Assembly: GCA_000969725.1 (NCBI GenBank)
Contig: JXSR01S044434.1
From: Ophiothrix spiculata
Lineage: Eukaryota; Echinodermata; Ophiuroidea; Amphilepidida; Ophiotrichidae
Direction: 5' to 3' (one strand)
DNA: 30,543 bases
Shown in pieces: positions 12,201-19,277 of this stretch. Position 1 is the stretch's first letter, and each line of letters begins with the position of its first letter. Under the pieces are notes generated by a model, which did no database searches, was not told the origin of the DNA, and saw nothing but the letters and a program-made list of their open reading frames with translations. Made by a program: the position numbers and the translations under genes.

Positions 12201-13403
12201 CCATGATAGATCTGACTGAAATTTGGTGGTAAAAATCGTCATGAATAATATTTTATCGATATAGAACCGATTTTTAAAATAACAATTAGTGGTCACCAAA
12301 TCATCCTCTGGTAGTCCAAATTGCCTCAGACAATTAAGCATGTATAGCCATCAACTGCCTTTGACCACCATGTTGTCAACTTGCTTATCCCAGGTCAGAT
12401 TGGATTGGACAGTCAGGCCAGGAAGTTTGGTCTCAGTCACCACCTCAAGCTTTTTGCCAGCGATCGTAAGAACTGGTGGGGGGGGAAGGGGGAGGGGTGG
12501 GGGGGCTAGGCGGATCTCTCATGAAACATATCTGCATAACCTTGCATTTGGAAGAGTTGAGCTTGTGGTAGTGACTGTCAGCCCACCCAAATGTCAAGGT
12601 CCTGGACATCCTTCTCTATCTGACTAGGTTCCTTGGCTGGACCGACCTCTCCAAGGCTCAGATCATCAGCATATTTAAAAGTGTGAGTCTTGGCACTAGT
12701 TGCAGCGCTGTCAATCATTCCAGTGAATGTAATGGGACCAAACTTGGTGCCCTGGGGGACACCACAGGTGAGTGTCACCCATTCTGAGAGTGAATATTGG
12801 CATTTCACTCTCTGGCGATAAGATGTTATAGGAAGATAGGAAGTCTGAGATCAATGGAATGATTTCAGCTCTCACACCAAGATCTTATAGGCTTTTGAAA
12901 GCAAGAGTGTGGTCAACACAATTAAAAGCCTTTGAGAAATCCATCACCACCAAGGAACCTACACTGTTACACTTGTCAGTACCCCTGTAAAAGACATCTA
13001 AAAGCTCAATTAAACAATGGGTGGTGGAGGAACCTTTGATACTACCATATTGATGTCTATCAATGGCATGAGACATGTCTTCAAGGGCCCACTTGGTCAT
13101 CTGCCCCAACGACAGCTACTCTGAAACCGGGCAGCGATGGTGCGTATGTGGGCTGATCAAGGTTCAGTGCCCCTAGAGGTTGCCGCAGACCTGAAATGAT
13201 GCTTAGTGTTGAATGAAGTTTCCTTGGGCCACAGTGGTCAGCGAACACCTGTAAAGTATGCAGAGGCCATGTTGAATCACAAATCTTGGGAGGCATAGTG
13301 CACAATAATCCCCAGTATTTATTTATTTTTTTATTTTAAACCACCCTTAGACTCAAAAAGCTAGATATAAAGTGTTTTTTTTTTTTTTCACAGCATGACA
13401 TAG
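157..13403 (+). CDS. eIF6: Eukaryotic translation initiation factor 6, complete, seven exons
   Basis: eIF6 binds the 60S ribosomal subunit, blocks premature 40S joining and acts in 60S maturation in nucleolus and cytoplasm. Joining 157-263, 1911-1996, 5809-5984, 8245-8358, 9755-9820, 11977-12158 and 13394-13403 gives 741 nt (246 aa plus stop), one residue longer than the 245-aa human protein as I recall it. All introns are GT-AG. Conserved blocks seen: [14 protein letters not shown] at the start, [81 protein letters not shown] and the end MRDSLVESMT. The family folds as five quasi-repeats (pentein fold). The start ATG has A at -3 and G at +4. The extra residue is in VADSNVLVG. The Ser pair in DELSSLVQ is kept, but the Ser before MRDS is Lys. 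Identity is very sure. Confidence 0.97.
308..448 (-). repeat. 5'-truncated tRNA-type SINE with (ATTG)n tail, in eIF6 intron 1
   Basis: On the minus strand this matches the 3' half of the SINE at 25543-25732 nearly base for base: CTTTACTCTACTTGC, CCCCTGTACGAATAGACTCC, GGTATGCATGTTATGCAAGT. It ends in a TCAA/ATTG-type simple repeat (seven units at 308-335). The tRNA-like head is absent, as expected from incomplete reverse transcription. Confidence 0.75.
449..1299. other. eIF6 intron 1, no recognised feature
   Basis: Between two SINE pieces; AT-rich, without long open frames or clear repeats. The rest of intron 1 (1407-1910) is likewise plain and ends in the exon 2 acceptor. Confidence 0.5.
1300..1406 (-). 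repeat. tRNA-like SINE head in eIF6 intron 1
   Basis: On the minus strand it begins GGGGAGCATGGCCGAGC, has an A-box-like TGGCCGAGCGG and a B-box GGTTCGAGCCC, then the SINE body (GTCTCCT, CCTTGTTTCCTTG). The anticodon stem does not pair well, so it is a SINE head or tRNA pseudogene and not a working tRNA. It shares the body with the SINEs at 4265 and 25543. Confidence 0.65.
1911..1996 (+). CDS. eIF6: eIF6 exon 2
   Basis: Acceptor ttatgttcacag, donor G|GTAAAGT. Encodes [19 protein letters not shown] and onward to GRLCVG, a strongly conserved eIF6 block. The last G joins GA of exon 3 to make Gly. A transposon insertion begins only 34 bp after the exon end. Confidence 0.96.
2031..3064. mobile_element. 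Non-autonomous DNA transposon, about 1.03 kb, hAT- or Mutator-like, in eIF6 intron 2
   Basis: Terminal inverted repeats start CAGAGGAGGTTTTCA and continue with AATATCCCACRATGCA, two mismatches over about 32 bp. A perfect 9-bp direct repeat ATGTATAGC flanks it at 2022-2030 and 3065-3073. The CAGAG start suits hAT (8-bp duplication plus one chance base); 9 bp suits Mutator-like elements. No transposase frame is visible inside. The interior has short GAAGAGC-rich and GACGCGCG-rich local repeats. Confidence 0.85.
3237..4034. mobile_element. Foldback element, about 800 bp near-complete palindrome, in eIF6 intron 2
   Basis: The left arm from GGACCATAGGTAACA at 3237 runs through AGGGTGGACACAAAATCA and GAACATGTTAGAA-type sequence. 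It recurs in reverse complement up to 4034, with the turn at about 3640. Arms are roughly 380 bp with scattered substitutions. The short open frames at 3328-3537 (+) and 3588-3821 (-) are mirror images of each other and are not genes. No clear target duplication was seen. Confidence 0.75.
4129..4192. repeat. 16-bp tandem repeat, four copies
   Basis: GACTAGCGAGCCGTCG, GACTAGCGAGCTTTCG, GACTAGCGAGCTTTTG and GACTAGCAAGCTGTCC stand head to tail. Copies differ at one to four positions. In eIF6 intron 2, between the foldback and a SINE. Confidence 0.85.
4265..4470 (+). repeat. tRNA-derived SINE in eIF6 intron 2
   Basis: A-box-like TTCGAGCGGTTAGAGC and B-box GGGTTCGAGTCCC are spaced as in a tRNA. 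The body follows (TGTCTCCTTGTTTCTTTGGG, AAGAAAC, GGTCCCCTGTGTGAATGC) as in the 25543 copy. Older or different subfamily: the ATTG tail is not visible. Confidence 0.65.
4471..5519. other. eIF6 intron 2, 3' part, no recognised feature
   Basis: No supported gene or repeat. Only short chance frames. CATTATGGGATA and similar short phrases recur but are too short to call. Confidence 0.45.
5520..5700. repeat. Degenerate tandem repeat of a TACTCAATGACCCC motif
   Basis: Just before eIF6 exon 3, phrases like TACTCAATGACCCCCTTTT recur about four times at 35-50 bp spacing with different decay (about 5529, 5590, 5620 and 5672). No terminal repeats were found. It may be part of a dispersed repeat. Confidence 0.4.
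5809..5984 (+). CDS. eIF6: eIF6 exon 3
   Basis: Acceptor tttttttgccag, donor AAG|GTAAAA. Encodes [20 protein letters not shown] through [13 protein letters not shown] (58 full codons after the split Gly). Ends on a codon boundary. An inverted-repeat element starts 9 bp after this donor. Confidence 0.96.
5994..6503. mobile_element. Foldback MITE, 510 bp, 9 bp after the exon 3 donor
   Basis: Outer arms TAGATTTACATGGGAGATAC and its mirrored right end share GGGAGATACTGGACTT. The core is a strong hairpin built from CACTGTAAAGTAAAAAGCAC and its reverse complement at 6189-6371, with several CTCGTTTTG-like repeats at the turn. The middle parts of the arms have diverged. No protein frame. Confidence 0.75.
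6504..7853. other. eIF6 intron 3, unassigned stretch
   Basis: AT-rich with short open frames only. A GTGAGTCAAAAC-like phrase recurs three times at 7229-7327. No family recognised. Confidence 0.4.
7854..8168 (+). mobile_element. TTAA-flanked MITE, copy 1, in eIF6 intron 3
   Basis: TTAA at both ends (7850-7853 and 8169-8172). Short inverted ends AGGAGATGGTCC and GGACCAAGCTCCT. A second copy of the same length and interior lies at 23075-23400. TTAA targets are known for piggyBac and Kolobok superfamilies; which one applies is not decided here. The exon 4 acceptor is about 75 bp downstream. Confidence 0.75.
8245..8358 (+). CDS. eIF6: eIF6 exon 4
   Basis: Acceptor accttctacag, donor CTT|GTAAGTG, 38 whole codons. 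Encodes [15 protein letters not shown] through VFSNQGGL. Contains the one-residue length difference (VADSNVLVG against VADQVLVG in human, from memory). Confidence 0.96.
8359..9754. other. eIF6 intron 4, unassigned stretch
   Basis: Holds a 140-codon open frame at 8683-9105 with no recognisable domain and AT-driven composition, taken as chance, and the palindrome at 9358-9377. Nothing else supported. Confidence 0.45.
9358..9377. repeat. Perfect 20-bp palindrome
   Basis: ACATGTACAATTGTACATGT reads the same on both strands. In eIF6 intron 4; no spacer. No function can be assigned. Confidence 0.6.
9755..9820 (+). CDS. eIF6: eIF6 exon 5
   Basis: Acceptor ttgtccgttag, donor GTG|GTAAGTA, 22 whole codons: [12 protein letters not shown] followed by [10 protein letters not shown]. 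The Ser-Ser pair matches the sites described as casein kinase 1 targets in human eIF6 (Ser174/175). Confidence 0.95.
10300..10525 (-). pseudogene. LINE reverse transcriptase C-terminal remnant (RTE-like), 3' piece
   Basis: On the minus strand the frame reads [25 protein letters not shown] and, after a frame change, [18 protein letters not shown]. The LLYG-ESW motif is typical of the region after the RT palm in RTE-type LINEs. Stop codons and frameshifts follow (DSCYRIM). The upstream piece is at 11136-11235, with a foldback between. Confidence 0.65.
10526..11135. mobile_element. Foldback element, about 610 bp, inserted in a LINE remnant
   Basis: Arms: left GGTTAGATTCC ... TTTGCGGTGTGGTTGCGG, GCATTTTGCACTGTAAGGG, TACTGG; right is the reverse complement ending GGAATCTCACC. 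Arms of about 65 bp are well kept, with more inverted similarity inside. It sits exactly between two halves of an antisense LINE, in eIF6 intron 5. Confidence 0.75.
11136..11235 (-). pseudogene. LINE reverse transcriptase remnant (RTE-like), 5' piece
   Basis: The minus strand reads [14 protein letters not shown], matching the FxYLGS block that stands shortly before the FGKL...LLYG region in RTE-like RTs. This block and the 10300-10525 piece are collinear once the foldback is removed. Confidence 0.55.
11236..11976. other. eIF6 intron 5, 3' part, no recognised feature
   Basis: No gene, inverted repeat or SINE seen; ends in the exon 6 acceptor. Confidence 0.45.
11977..12158 (+). CDS. eIF6: eIF6 exon 6
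   Basis: Acceptor ttcgttgttag, donor GAGAG|GTAAGG. Encodes [14 protein letters not shown] through MRDSLVE plus AG of a split Ser codon. If the donor were ignored, the frame would stop after one more codon (VER then TAA at 12160-12162), so an unspliced transcript would make a protein only slightly changed at the end. Confidence 0.95.
12291..13305 (-). pseudogene. CR1/Jockey-type LINE reverse transcriptase remnant, antisense in eIF6 intron 6
   Basis: Minus-strand pieces in RT order: ISHAID-like block and [35 protein letters not shown] (RT block A), [32 protein letters not shown] (block B) and [11 protein letters not shown] (catalytic YADD). Then come [37 protein letters not shown] and [18 protein letters not shown]. 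Frameshifts (after DLDIWVG and elsewhere) and stops (near VVKGS) break it. The N-terminal part at 13110-13305 is in another frame. An insertion of poly-G sequence at about 12475-12510 lies inside. It is not functional. Confidence 0.85.
12476..12510 (+). repeat. G-rich run with four or more G-tracts
   Basis: Several runs of 4-9 G broken by single A or T, on the sense strand of eIF6 intron 6. This meets the simple pattern for a G-quadruplex in the pre-mRNA. It lies within the LINE remnant. Confidence 0.5.
13394..13403 (+). CDS. eIF6: eIF6 exon 7, 10-nt terminal coding stretch and start of 3' UTR
   Basis: A long pyrimidine tract and CACAG end at 13393. The next bases C ATG ACA TAG complete the split codon and add Met-Thr-stop. 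The resulting end VESMT mirrors the vertebrate eIF6 end IDSLT in both length and pattern, which is why I chose this acceptor over others (for example a tttttgtag at about 18570, which would add about 15 unrelated residues). The 3' UTR follows; I could not fix a poly(A) signal. Confidence 0.85.
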
Positions 13404-13514
13404 TGATGAAAGGATGGTTTTCATAACAATTACATCAGTACAACATTCAGATACATTAAATGATTAGGACAAATCATCCAATACTATGTTTCAAGAACCA
13501 AAACCAGTCTGAAC

Positions 13515-13670
13515 TGACAGCCCCGTAGCCAGGATTTTTCTGTGGATGGTGGACTAAATTTGGACCCAACTCTTCTACCATTCAGGAAAAAAACAATTTT
13601 TCGGCTACTTTGCAGCAAATAGTGGACCTTTTTTTGGTGAATTTGGTCTTTTTTTAAGGGGGGTTCGCAC
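13515..13670. mobile_element. Possible truncated hAT-like end
   Basis: CAGCCCCGTAGCCAGGATTT resembles the start of many animal hAT MITEs (compare 20521, CAGTGGCGTGCCCAGGATTT). No matching right end was found nearby, so it would be a one-ended remnant. It would lie within or just past the eIF6 3' UTR. Confidence 0.35.
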
Positions 13671-13716
13671 CCCATGATTAAGGGCTTGAGGAATGAATCC
13701 ATAACAACGATAGTAG

Positions 13717-13911
13717 GTGTTCCTGCTAAGGACGAATGGCAATGGCGCAGAGCCGGGAAAATTAGAAACTGCGTTTCTTTAAATGTGTGAAAAAGGTCAT
13801 TACCCTAGCTTTAATTGACAAATTTTGAGCGTAAACTCATGATTTTAGTGTAAGCACCTCTTCAACTTTGTCAAAATTGCTCAAATTTGCTAAAAACCTT
13901 AGCAGGAACAC
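13717..13911. mobile_element. MITE, 195 bp, 15-bp terminal inverted repeats
   Basis: GTGTTCCTGCTAAGG at 13717 and its exact reverse complement CCTTAGCAGGAACAC ending at 13911. Flanks GATAGTAG and GATGGTAG (7 of 8) suggest an 8-bp duplication offset by one or two bases. Confidence 0.65.
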
Positions 13912-14347
13912 TGATGGTAGCAATAACATATTTGCTGAAAATGTCAAATGTTTTCACATGATTGAGCTTGTTTACTGCTAAATGTGTGAGTTTTTTGACA
14001 TTTTTGGTGGCCATGAGTGTGGTTTCTGGCACAAAATATAGTAATAGAGGCTGGCTGTAACTATAAATGTACAATCTGCCAACCACTGTTGTATCATTCA
14101 TTTATAAATTCAAGTTATTTCATTGGTTTACTGCCATTTGACAGTTTTTACCATCACCTCCTCCGTGTGATAGTAGAAAGTATCACTGTGCTGCACTCAA
14201 ATACACATGCGCCAAGTCGCAGACTCAAGATTGTTTTCTAAAGTCAACTCAACCACTTTTTGATGATTATGAAGTTATCAATATCTTGAGGTTCAAAGAA
14301 TTTATAAATGAGTGATATAAAACAAATATTAACTGCCTTAAATTCGG

Positions 14348-14463
14348 GTGATGGTAGAAATATTATCACTTAAAAAATATGTATTGTTCCATTTCACTTG
14401 CTGTACCGGCTTGTGAAATTGAACAATACATCTTTCAGTTCGTGATTATATTTCTACCATCAC
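14348..14463. repeat. Inverted repeat, 116 bp hairpin
   Basis: Arms GTGATGGTAGAAATAT and TATTTCTACCATCAC, then a second paired block GTATTGTTCCATTTCAC / GTGAAATTGAACAATAC around a 15-nt loop. Likely a small MITE. Confidence 0.65.
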
Positions 14464-14555
14464 ACTCATAGTCAGTTGATTAACTCCACACCATAAATTC
14501 TTACCCATGATTTTTACATGCCTGCAGATGAATGAAATTGATGTTTTTCATATAT

Positions 14556-14961
14556 TTTTTGGCACACCAACAAAGTCTCATTGATTGTATCAAATTGGAT
14601 GATTTTAAAAAATTACTCTGAACTCAATCCTTGCTAATTCCTGAACGACAGACTCACGGAGAAACCACAAACACCATGAGCTGGGAACACTAGGATTCGC
14701 TCCACAGCGTGGACTATTCAGTTCATCGTGACGGCACACGGTAGCTTTATTGACCCCGTTGGATGCCTTTTTGACGGTTACCACTGGCTCTGTACTCATT
14801 TGGAACTGATAATGGTTCTTTGTGTGTAATTGATCAATTTACAACAATTTATTTTAAAATTTTAAAATCCTCTGTTCTTTGCAAATCGGTATCGCATGTT
14901 AAAGAATCTGATACATTCTGTCTGACTACAAATCAATGAGACTTGGTTGGTGTGCCAAAAA
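14556..14961. mobile_element. Terminal-inverted-repeat element, 406 bp, carrying a GC-richer insert
   Basis: TTTTTGGCACACCAAC-type ends match over 31 bp with a single mismatch (14556-14586 and 14931-14961), and similarity extends inward (GTATCAAATT/GTATCAGATT). The interior 14605-14800 is GC-richer than its surroundings and open on the minus strand. No target duplication could be settled. Confidence 0.7.
14605..14799 (-). CDS. Unrecognised short open frame inside an inverted-repeat element
   Basis: 64 codons beginning MSTEPVVTVKKASNG, with A at -3 of the ATG. I recognise no family. A donor-like CC|GTGAGT lies at about codon 48, so it could be a first exon picked up from a host gene, or chance. 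Its flanks are the arms of the element at 14556-14961. Function unknown; low confidence that it is expressed. Confidence 0.2.
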   Translation of the reverse strand: MSTEPVVTVKKASNGVNKATVCRHDELNSPRCGANPSVPSSWCLWFLRESVVQELARIEFRVIF

Positions 14962-15362
14962 TTATCAGAAAAAAGTTAATTTACATGTAATTCATCTTGA
15001 GACGTGTATATAAGTGGGTTTAAAACATGTGTAGGATAATATTGTTGGAAAATTCAGTTTTTTAGTCAAAGATCAGATGCTACAAATGAATTTTTCATGA
15101 AATCTCTCTAGAAGTGTATGCTTTCTCATAACTTTATACAATTTAAATTTATGACAAACACAATTTTTAAGAATTGCCAGGTTCCTTCCTGTTTAGGACC
15201 ACTGTTTTGGCATAAAGTATTTTGCTTCCAAACTGAACCAATTTTTTTTTAAAGTGGTAATTGCATTTTATTCAACTGCCATGTCAAATTTCCAATCAAG
15301 CTGCCCAAGGCATGTTCTTAAATTGCAACTCTGGTTTCAAAAAGACTAATCATAATTCCTAA

Positions 15363-15493
15363 GGGCCTGCTTCAAAACTCAACCGGCGGTTGCTTGCCGG
15401 TTCTGGGCTGTTCTTGGCATTTGGCTGTTGTTTATTCCGGTTGAACCGCCCAGAACCAGCAGGCAACCGCCGGTTGAGTTTTGATGCGGCCCC
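15363..15493. repeat. GC-rich inverted repeat, 131 bp hairpin
   Basis: Left arm CAAAACTCAACCGGCGGTTG and its reverse complement at 15464-15485. Outer ends GGGCCTGC / GCGGCCC and inner CCGGTTCTGGGC / GCCCAGAACC also pair. Loop about 40 nt. Likely a MITE. Confidence 0.7.
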
Positions 15494-16205
15494 GAAGGAG
15501 ATGTTGTTTTAAATTTAAGGTATTGATCTTGTTACACAGAGTTGAGAAACACACATTGCATGTACTTTTAGGACTCGTTGACATATCAACGTTTTGGTCA
15601 AACCATTGTACGGTAGTCATGTTGGCTCTGTACGTCGATGTATGACTGCATGAGGCCTTATGTCAATTGGAAAGTAAAAGAATACAATATGGAACTATTA
15701 CTACTGGAATTTTATGTGCTTATGGAGTACAATTTGTGTTTGGCATTCTCTCTCGCGGGCGCTCTATTGTAACCATAGATGTAGAGGGGAGATAAAAGAC
15801 TGCCTATACCATCAAGACGGTGTATTGGCATCACCTTTGGGCTCAAATCGCAGGTGTTTAGATTCACTGAAGTCCCATGAAAATCAACTTCAAGGTCAGA
15901 AATTTGGTTGCGCGCAGAGGTAAACTGCCCAAATATTACCTTCCCTAAACATGCTAAATGGTTCGCAAAACTGAACGCAAGGATGATTGCACGATTTGGG
16001 TAAGGTTGTGGTAACATGAAAATTTTACTTCAATTTTTCTGTCATATCTTTACGAAAATCCAATAAAATGTCTTTATTTTTGTATGATTGTAAAGGCAAT
16101 TTATTGCTTATCAAAATCAAGTTGACAAATCAATTACATTTTTAAAGAATCTGAATGCCCCAATTTGAGCCCATGGCATCTCCCTGTTAAAACTATGATG
16201 TAAAA
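15494..16205. other. Intergenic, repeat-like but unassigned
   Basis: A moderately GC-rich core (15770-16010) has a 101-codon minus frame without a known domain. Its texture (CTCCCCTCTACATC, GAGAGAATGCC) suggests an old dispersed repeat, but no second copy lies in this window. Confidence 0.3.
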
Positions 16206-16392
16206 CAGGGGTTCTCAACTATTCCTTACAATGTGCCACATAAATGGAAAAGCTGTAGGGGAAAGTGCCAAACTTGCCTATTTCTCAATGTATTCCTAAT
16301 GTGTTTCTTTGTTTTTAGAGGGTGTCGAAGCACCAATCAGTAGTTGTCAAAGCGCCAAATTTGGCATGCGTGCCGCTAGTTGAGAATCCCTG
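16206..16392. mobile_element. hAT-type MITE, 187 bp
   Basis: TIR CAGGGGTTCTCAACTA at the left and CAGGGATTCTCAACTA (as reverse complement) at the right, one mismatch in 16. Flanks ATGTAAAA and GTGTGAAA agree at 6 of 8 bases, consistent with an aged 8-bp duplication. The CAGRG start is the hAT signature. Confidence 0.8.
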
Positions 16393-16611
16393 GTGTGAAA
16401 TAAACTGTTGTGAGCATGGAAATCTAGTGGTGTATAGAGCACTTTGAATTGAGGTGATGGGCTTTGATTATCATGCTAGAACTTTTGACAATTCTTGTCA
16501 TTCACTGTTTTGACCATAGAGATACATTATATGCCTATGCTCCGATTCACCTTTACAGTGGAAATAAACCAATAAAAGAAATGGTAAAGTTGGTTGTATG
16601 GAAGGTAATAA

Positions 16612-16810
16612 TGTGATGGTTCACTCCGAAAGGGGGGACTTATCAGATATCAATTTTGATTTTATCATTTCATCTGTTACAGCATTTTGTAAACTTTAAA
16701 ATGACACCTTGTTGAAATTGTATTTTCTTTATTTTTTTGATGCCCATTTTTACCAGTTTCTTGAAAGGTGTTCTGTCGCAAAGTCCCCCTCTTAGGGGTG
16801 AGCCATCACA
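16612..16810. mobile_element. MITE, 199 bp, with TGTGATGG ends
   Basis: TGTGATGGTTCACTCC at the left and, as reverse complement, TGTGATGGCTCACCCC at the right, followed by paired GGGGGACTT. No convincing target duplication. Confidence 0.6.
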
Positions 16811-16957
16811 AATGGTAGGAAAATTGCATGATAATTGTAATTTAGGAGGAGACATAATGTACATCAAATAAAAATAAGGATCAAATCTAAAAAAAACCAG
16901 TCTAAATTGTGTAATTTTCTCTCGTACTTATGGCACAACTGATATTTTAATATTTAA

Positions 16958-18066
16958 CAGTGTGCCAGTAATGGAAGATTCCATTAGAACATTTCCATTT
17001 TATAAAATAGGGTGTGGGGATAAATGATAGTAAATAGTATAAACCCACCCCTGAACCAATAATGGAATGCTCCATCAGACCATTCCATTTAATAGAGTAG
17101 GGTTGTTGGGGATTAATTATATGTAAAAGTCTAAACCCATCCCTGTACAAATAATGGAATGTTCCACTAGACTAGTCCATTTTATAAAACAGGGGTGTTG
17201 AGGGATAAATTATATTTAATAATAGAAACTCGCCCCTGTACCAAAATGGAATATTTCCATCAGACCATTCCATTTTAGGGAATAGGGGTGTTGAGGGATA
17301 AATTAAATAATCTTAATCATCCCTGTACCAATATGGAATGTTCCATAGACCATTTCATTTAAGAGAATATGGCTGTCGACGCTAAACAATAATCTAAACT
17401 CGCCCCTGTACAAATAATGGAATATTCCATCAGATCATTCCATTTTATAAAATAGGGGTGTGAGTATAAATGATGGTAAATAGCTTAAACCCACTCCTGT
17501 ACCAATCATTCCTGTGCCAATAATTGAACATTCTATCAGATCATACCAGGGATGCAATCATCCATCGGTCCATTCCATTTTATAGAATAGGGGTGTTGAG
17601 GAATATAATAATCTACACTCACCCCTGTACCAATAATGGAATGTTCCAACAGACTATTCCATATTTTAAAATAGGGGTGTTGGGGGATTGAATATATTTA
17701 ATAATCTAAACTCACCCCTGTACCAATAGTGGAATATTCCATCAGACCATTCCATTTAATAGAATAAGGATTTGGACTGATGATAATTTAATAATCTACA
17801 CTCACCCCTGTAGCAATAATGGTATGTTCCATCAGACTATTCCACTTTATAAAACATTTACAAGATTAACTCATTCCTGTGCCAATAATTGAACATTCTA
17901 TCAGATCATACCTTTGTATAAAAATAGGGGTATTGAAGAGTAAATTATATTTGTTTAACAAAAGTTGCCCCCGCCCAACGTGCTAATAATGGAACAATCC
18001 AGACAAGCTCACCCATTTCTATAAATTGAAAATTCCATTCCATTTTATAAAATAGGGGTGCAAAGG
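16958..18066. repeat. Minisatellite, period about 85-95 bp, about 12 copies
   Basis: Each unit holds ACCAATAATGGAATGTTCCA, then TCAGACCATTCCATTTTAT, then AAAATAGGGGTGTTGAGGGA and an AT-rich stretch ending TAAACTCACCCCTGT. GGAATRTTCC-type palindromes mark the starts (about 17062, 17155, 17247, 17333, 17418, 17635, 17730, 17818 and others). A variant unit (ATAATTGAACATTCTATCAG) occurs twice, 366 bp apart, suggesting that blocks of several units were duplicated. Confidence 0.9.
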
Positions 18067-18343
18067 GGCAATTATAATTCTTAATGCAATCATAGCTATA
18101 AAAAGACAAAATTTATCAAACACTTCATTGTATTATTAGAAGCAGTTCATTTTAATGACACTTTGCTAATTACAAATTCCATGAAATATATATATATTTA
18201 CAACATGAAATTGCAACTTGCTTTATATGTTATCAACTAAATTATAACAGAAATGTTTCAGCCCTTGAATATGTTGAATAATGTTAAATAAGTAGCACTT
18301 GAGTGCTAAACCTTATACCACTTTACCGTTGCTGCTTATAACA

Positions 18344-18507
18344 CAGGGATGCAAGTTTTCAGGAAATTTCCTGAATTCAGGAAATTTTACTGAAAATATT
18401 TTGTTTTCAGGAAATTTTGTCCTGTGTAAAAGAATAGGAAAAGCGTTCTTTTGTAGGAGATTTTTAAACATTTCAGGAATTGTTGACTTGAGGAACTTGC
18501 ATCCCTG
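18344..18507. mobile_element. hAT-type MITE, 164 bp
   Basis: CAGGGATGCAAGTT at the left and its exact reverse complement AACTTGCATCCCTG at the right. Flanks TTATAACA and AATTAACA share only the last five bases. The interior holds repeated TTCAGGAAATTTT motifs and further self-pairing. Confidence 0.7.
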
Positions 18508-19277
18508 AATTAACAATAATCTCTACCATTCTGAATAGTAACAATTGTATTATTTTGTGTTTTTGTAGACTCATCTATATGAACAATTTCACAAGGTCAA
18601 GCAACCAATGAACATGGTTGAAAGTCAGGCCAAACTTCAAAATCATTCGAAAAAATGTTTTTGGCTTCCTGTGAAATTTCTGTTCACCAATCAGAAATTA
18701 CAGACACATACTATAAACTACCGGTACAGCACACCTCATGAATGTTCTGCTTCCATACATGATGTTCACTACAACTTCATTAGATCTATAGAGCAGCAGA
18801 AAATGTGGCACTTCATTTTGCATTACAGGTATTTTCAATACAAATACATGCAAAGGGCGTAATTTGAAGAAACTGTTTTTTTTTCATAGATCCACAATCT
18901 TTACGCTTGCTTTACAACATCTGCAGAAAGTGACCAGAAAAATAAAAAAATATCTATGTTCCCTAGACCATCAACAGAAAACATAGGGCGTCTTTAGATC
19001 CCTATTTCATGAGCAATGCTTTCCGTGTTGCTGAGAAAAATGACCCTTTTTTCCTTATTTTTTTGTTCATGCAAGTGTACACTAATACAGCTGAGTGCTC
19101 CCCCTTGGGACCAGTAGCGATAAAAATATCTCAAAACTGTTTAATTGATCTAAAAGGATGACACATACTAGATGAGAAAACATAATCAACAACAGTTCAA
19201 TTGTGCCCGATTTATTGAACCATATCACTACCTGGAAACTTTGTATCTGGGTTCACAATGGATGGCGACTTTGGTTC
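18508..19277. other. Intergenic, no recognised feature
   Basis: Short frames only; a frame at 18608-18862 shows no domain. No terminal repeats found. Confidence 0.4.

Noticed and set aside
12033-12341. 102-codon minus frame overlapping eIF6 exon 6
   Set aside because: Mostly the antisense of exon 6; only its N-terminal part ([17 protein letters not shown]) is real LINE remnant.
15712-16017. 101-codon minus frame
   Set aside because: No recognisable domain and repeat-like texture; not supported as a gene.
16958-18066. CRISPR-like array
   Set aside because: Units are continuous with no unique spacers, and this is a eukaryotic genome; it is a minisatellite.
18560-18650. Alternative last exon of eIF6 after tttttgtag
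   Set aside because: It would add about 15 unrelated residues, whereas the 13394 acceptor gives the family's expected end and length.
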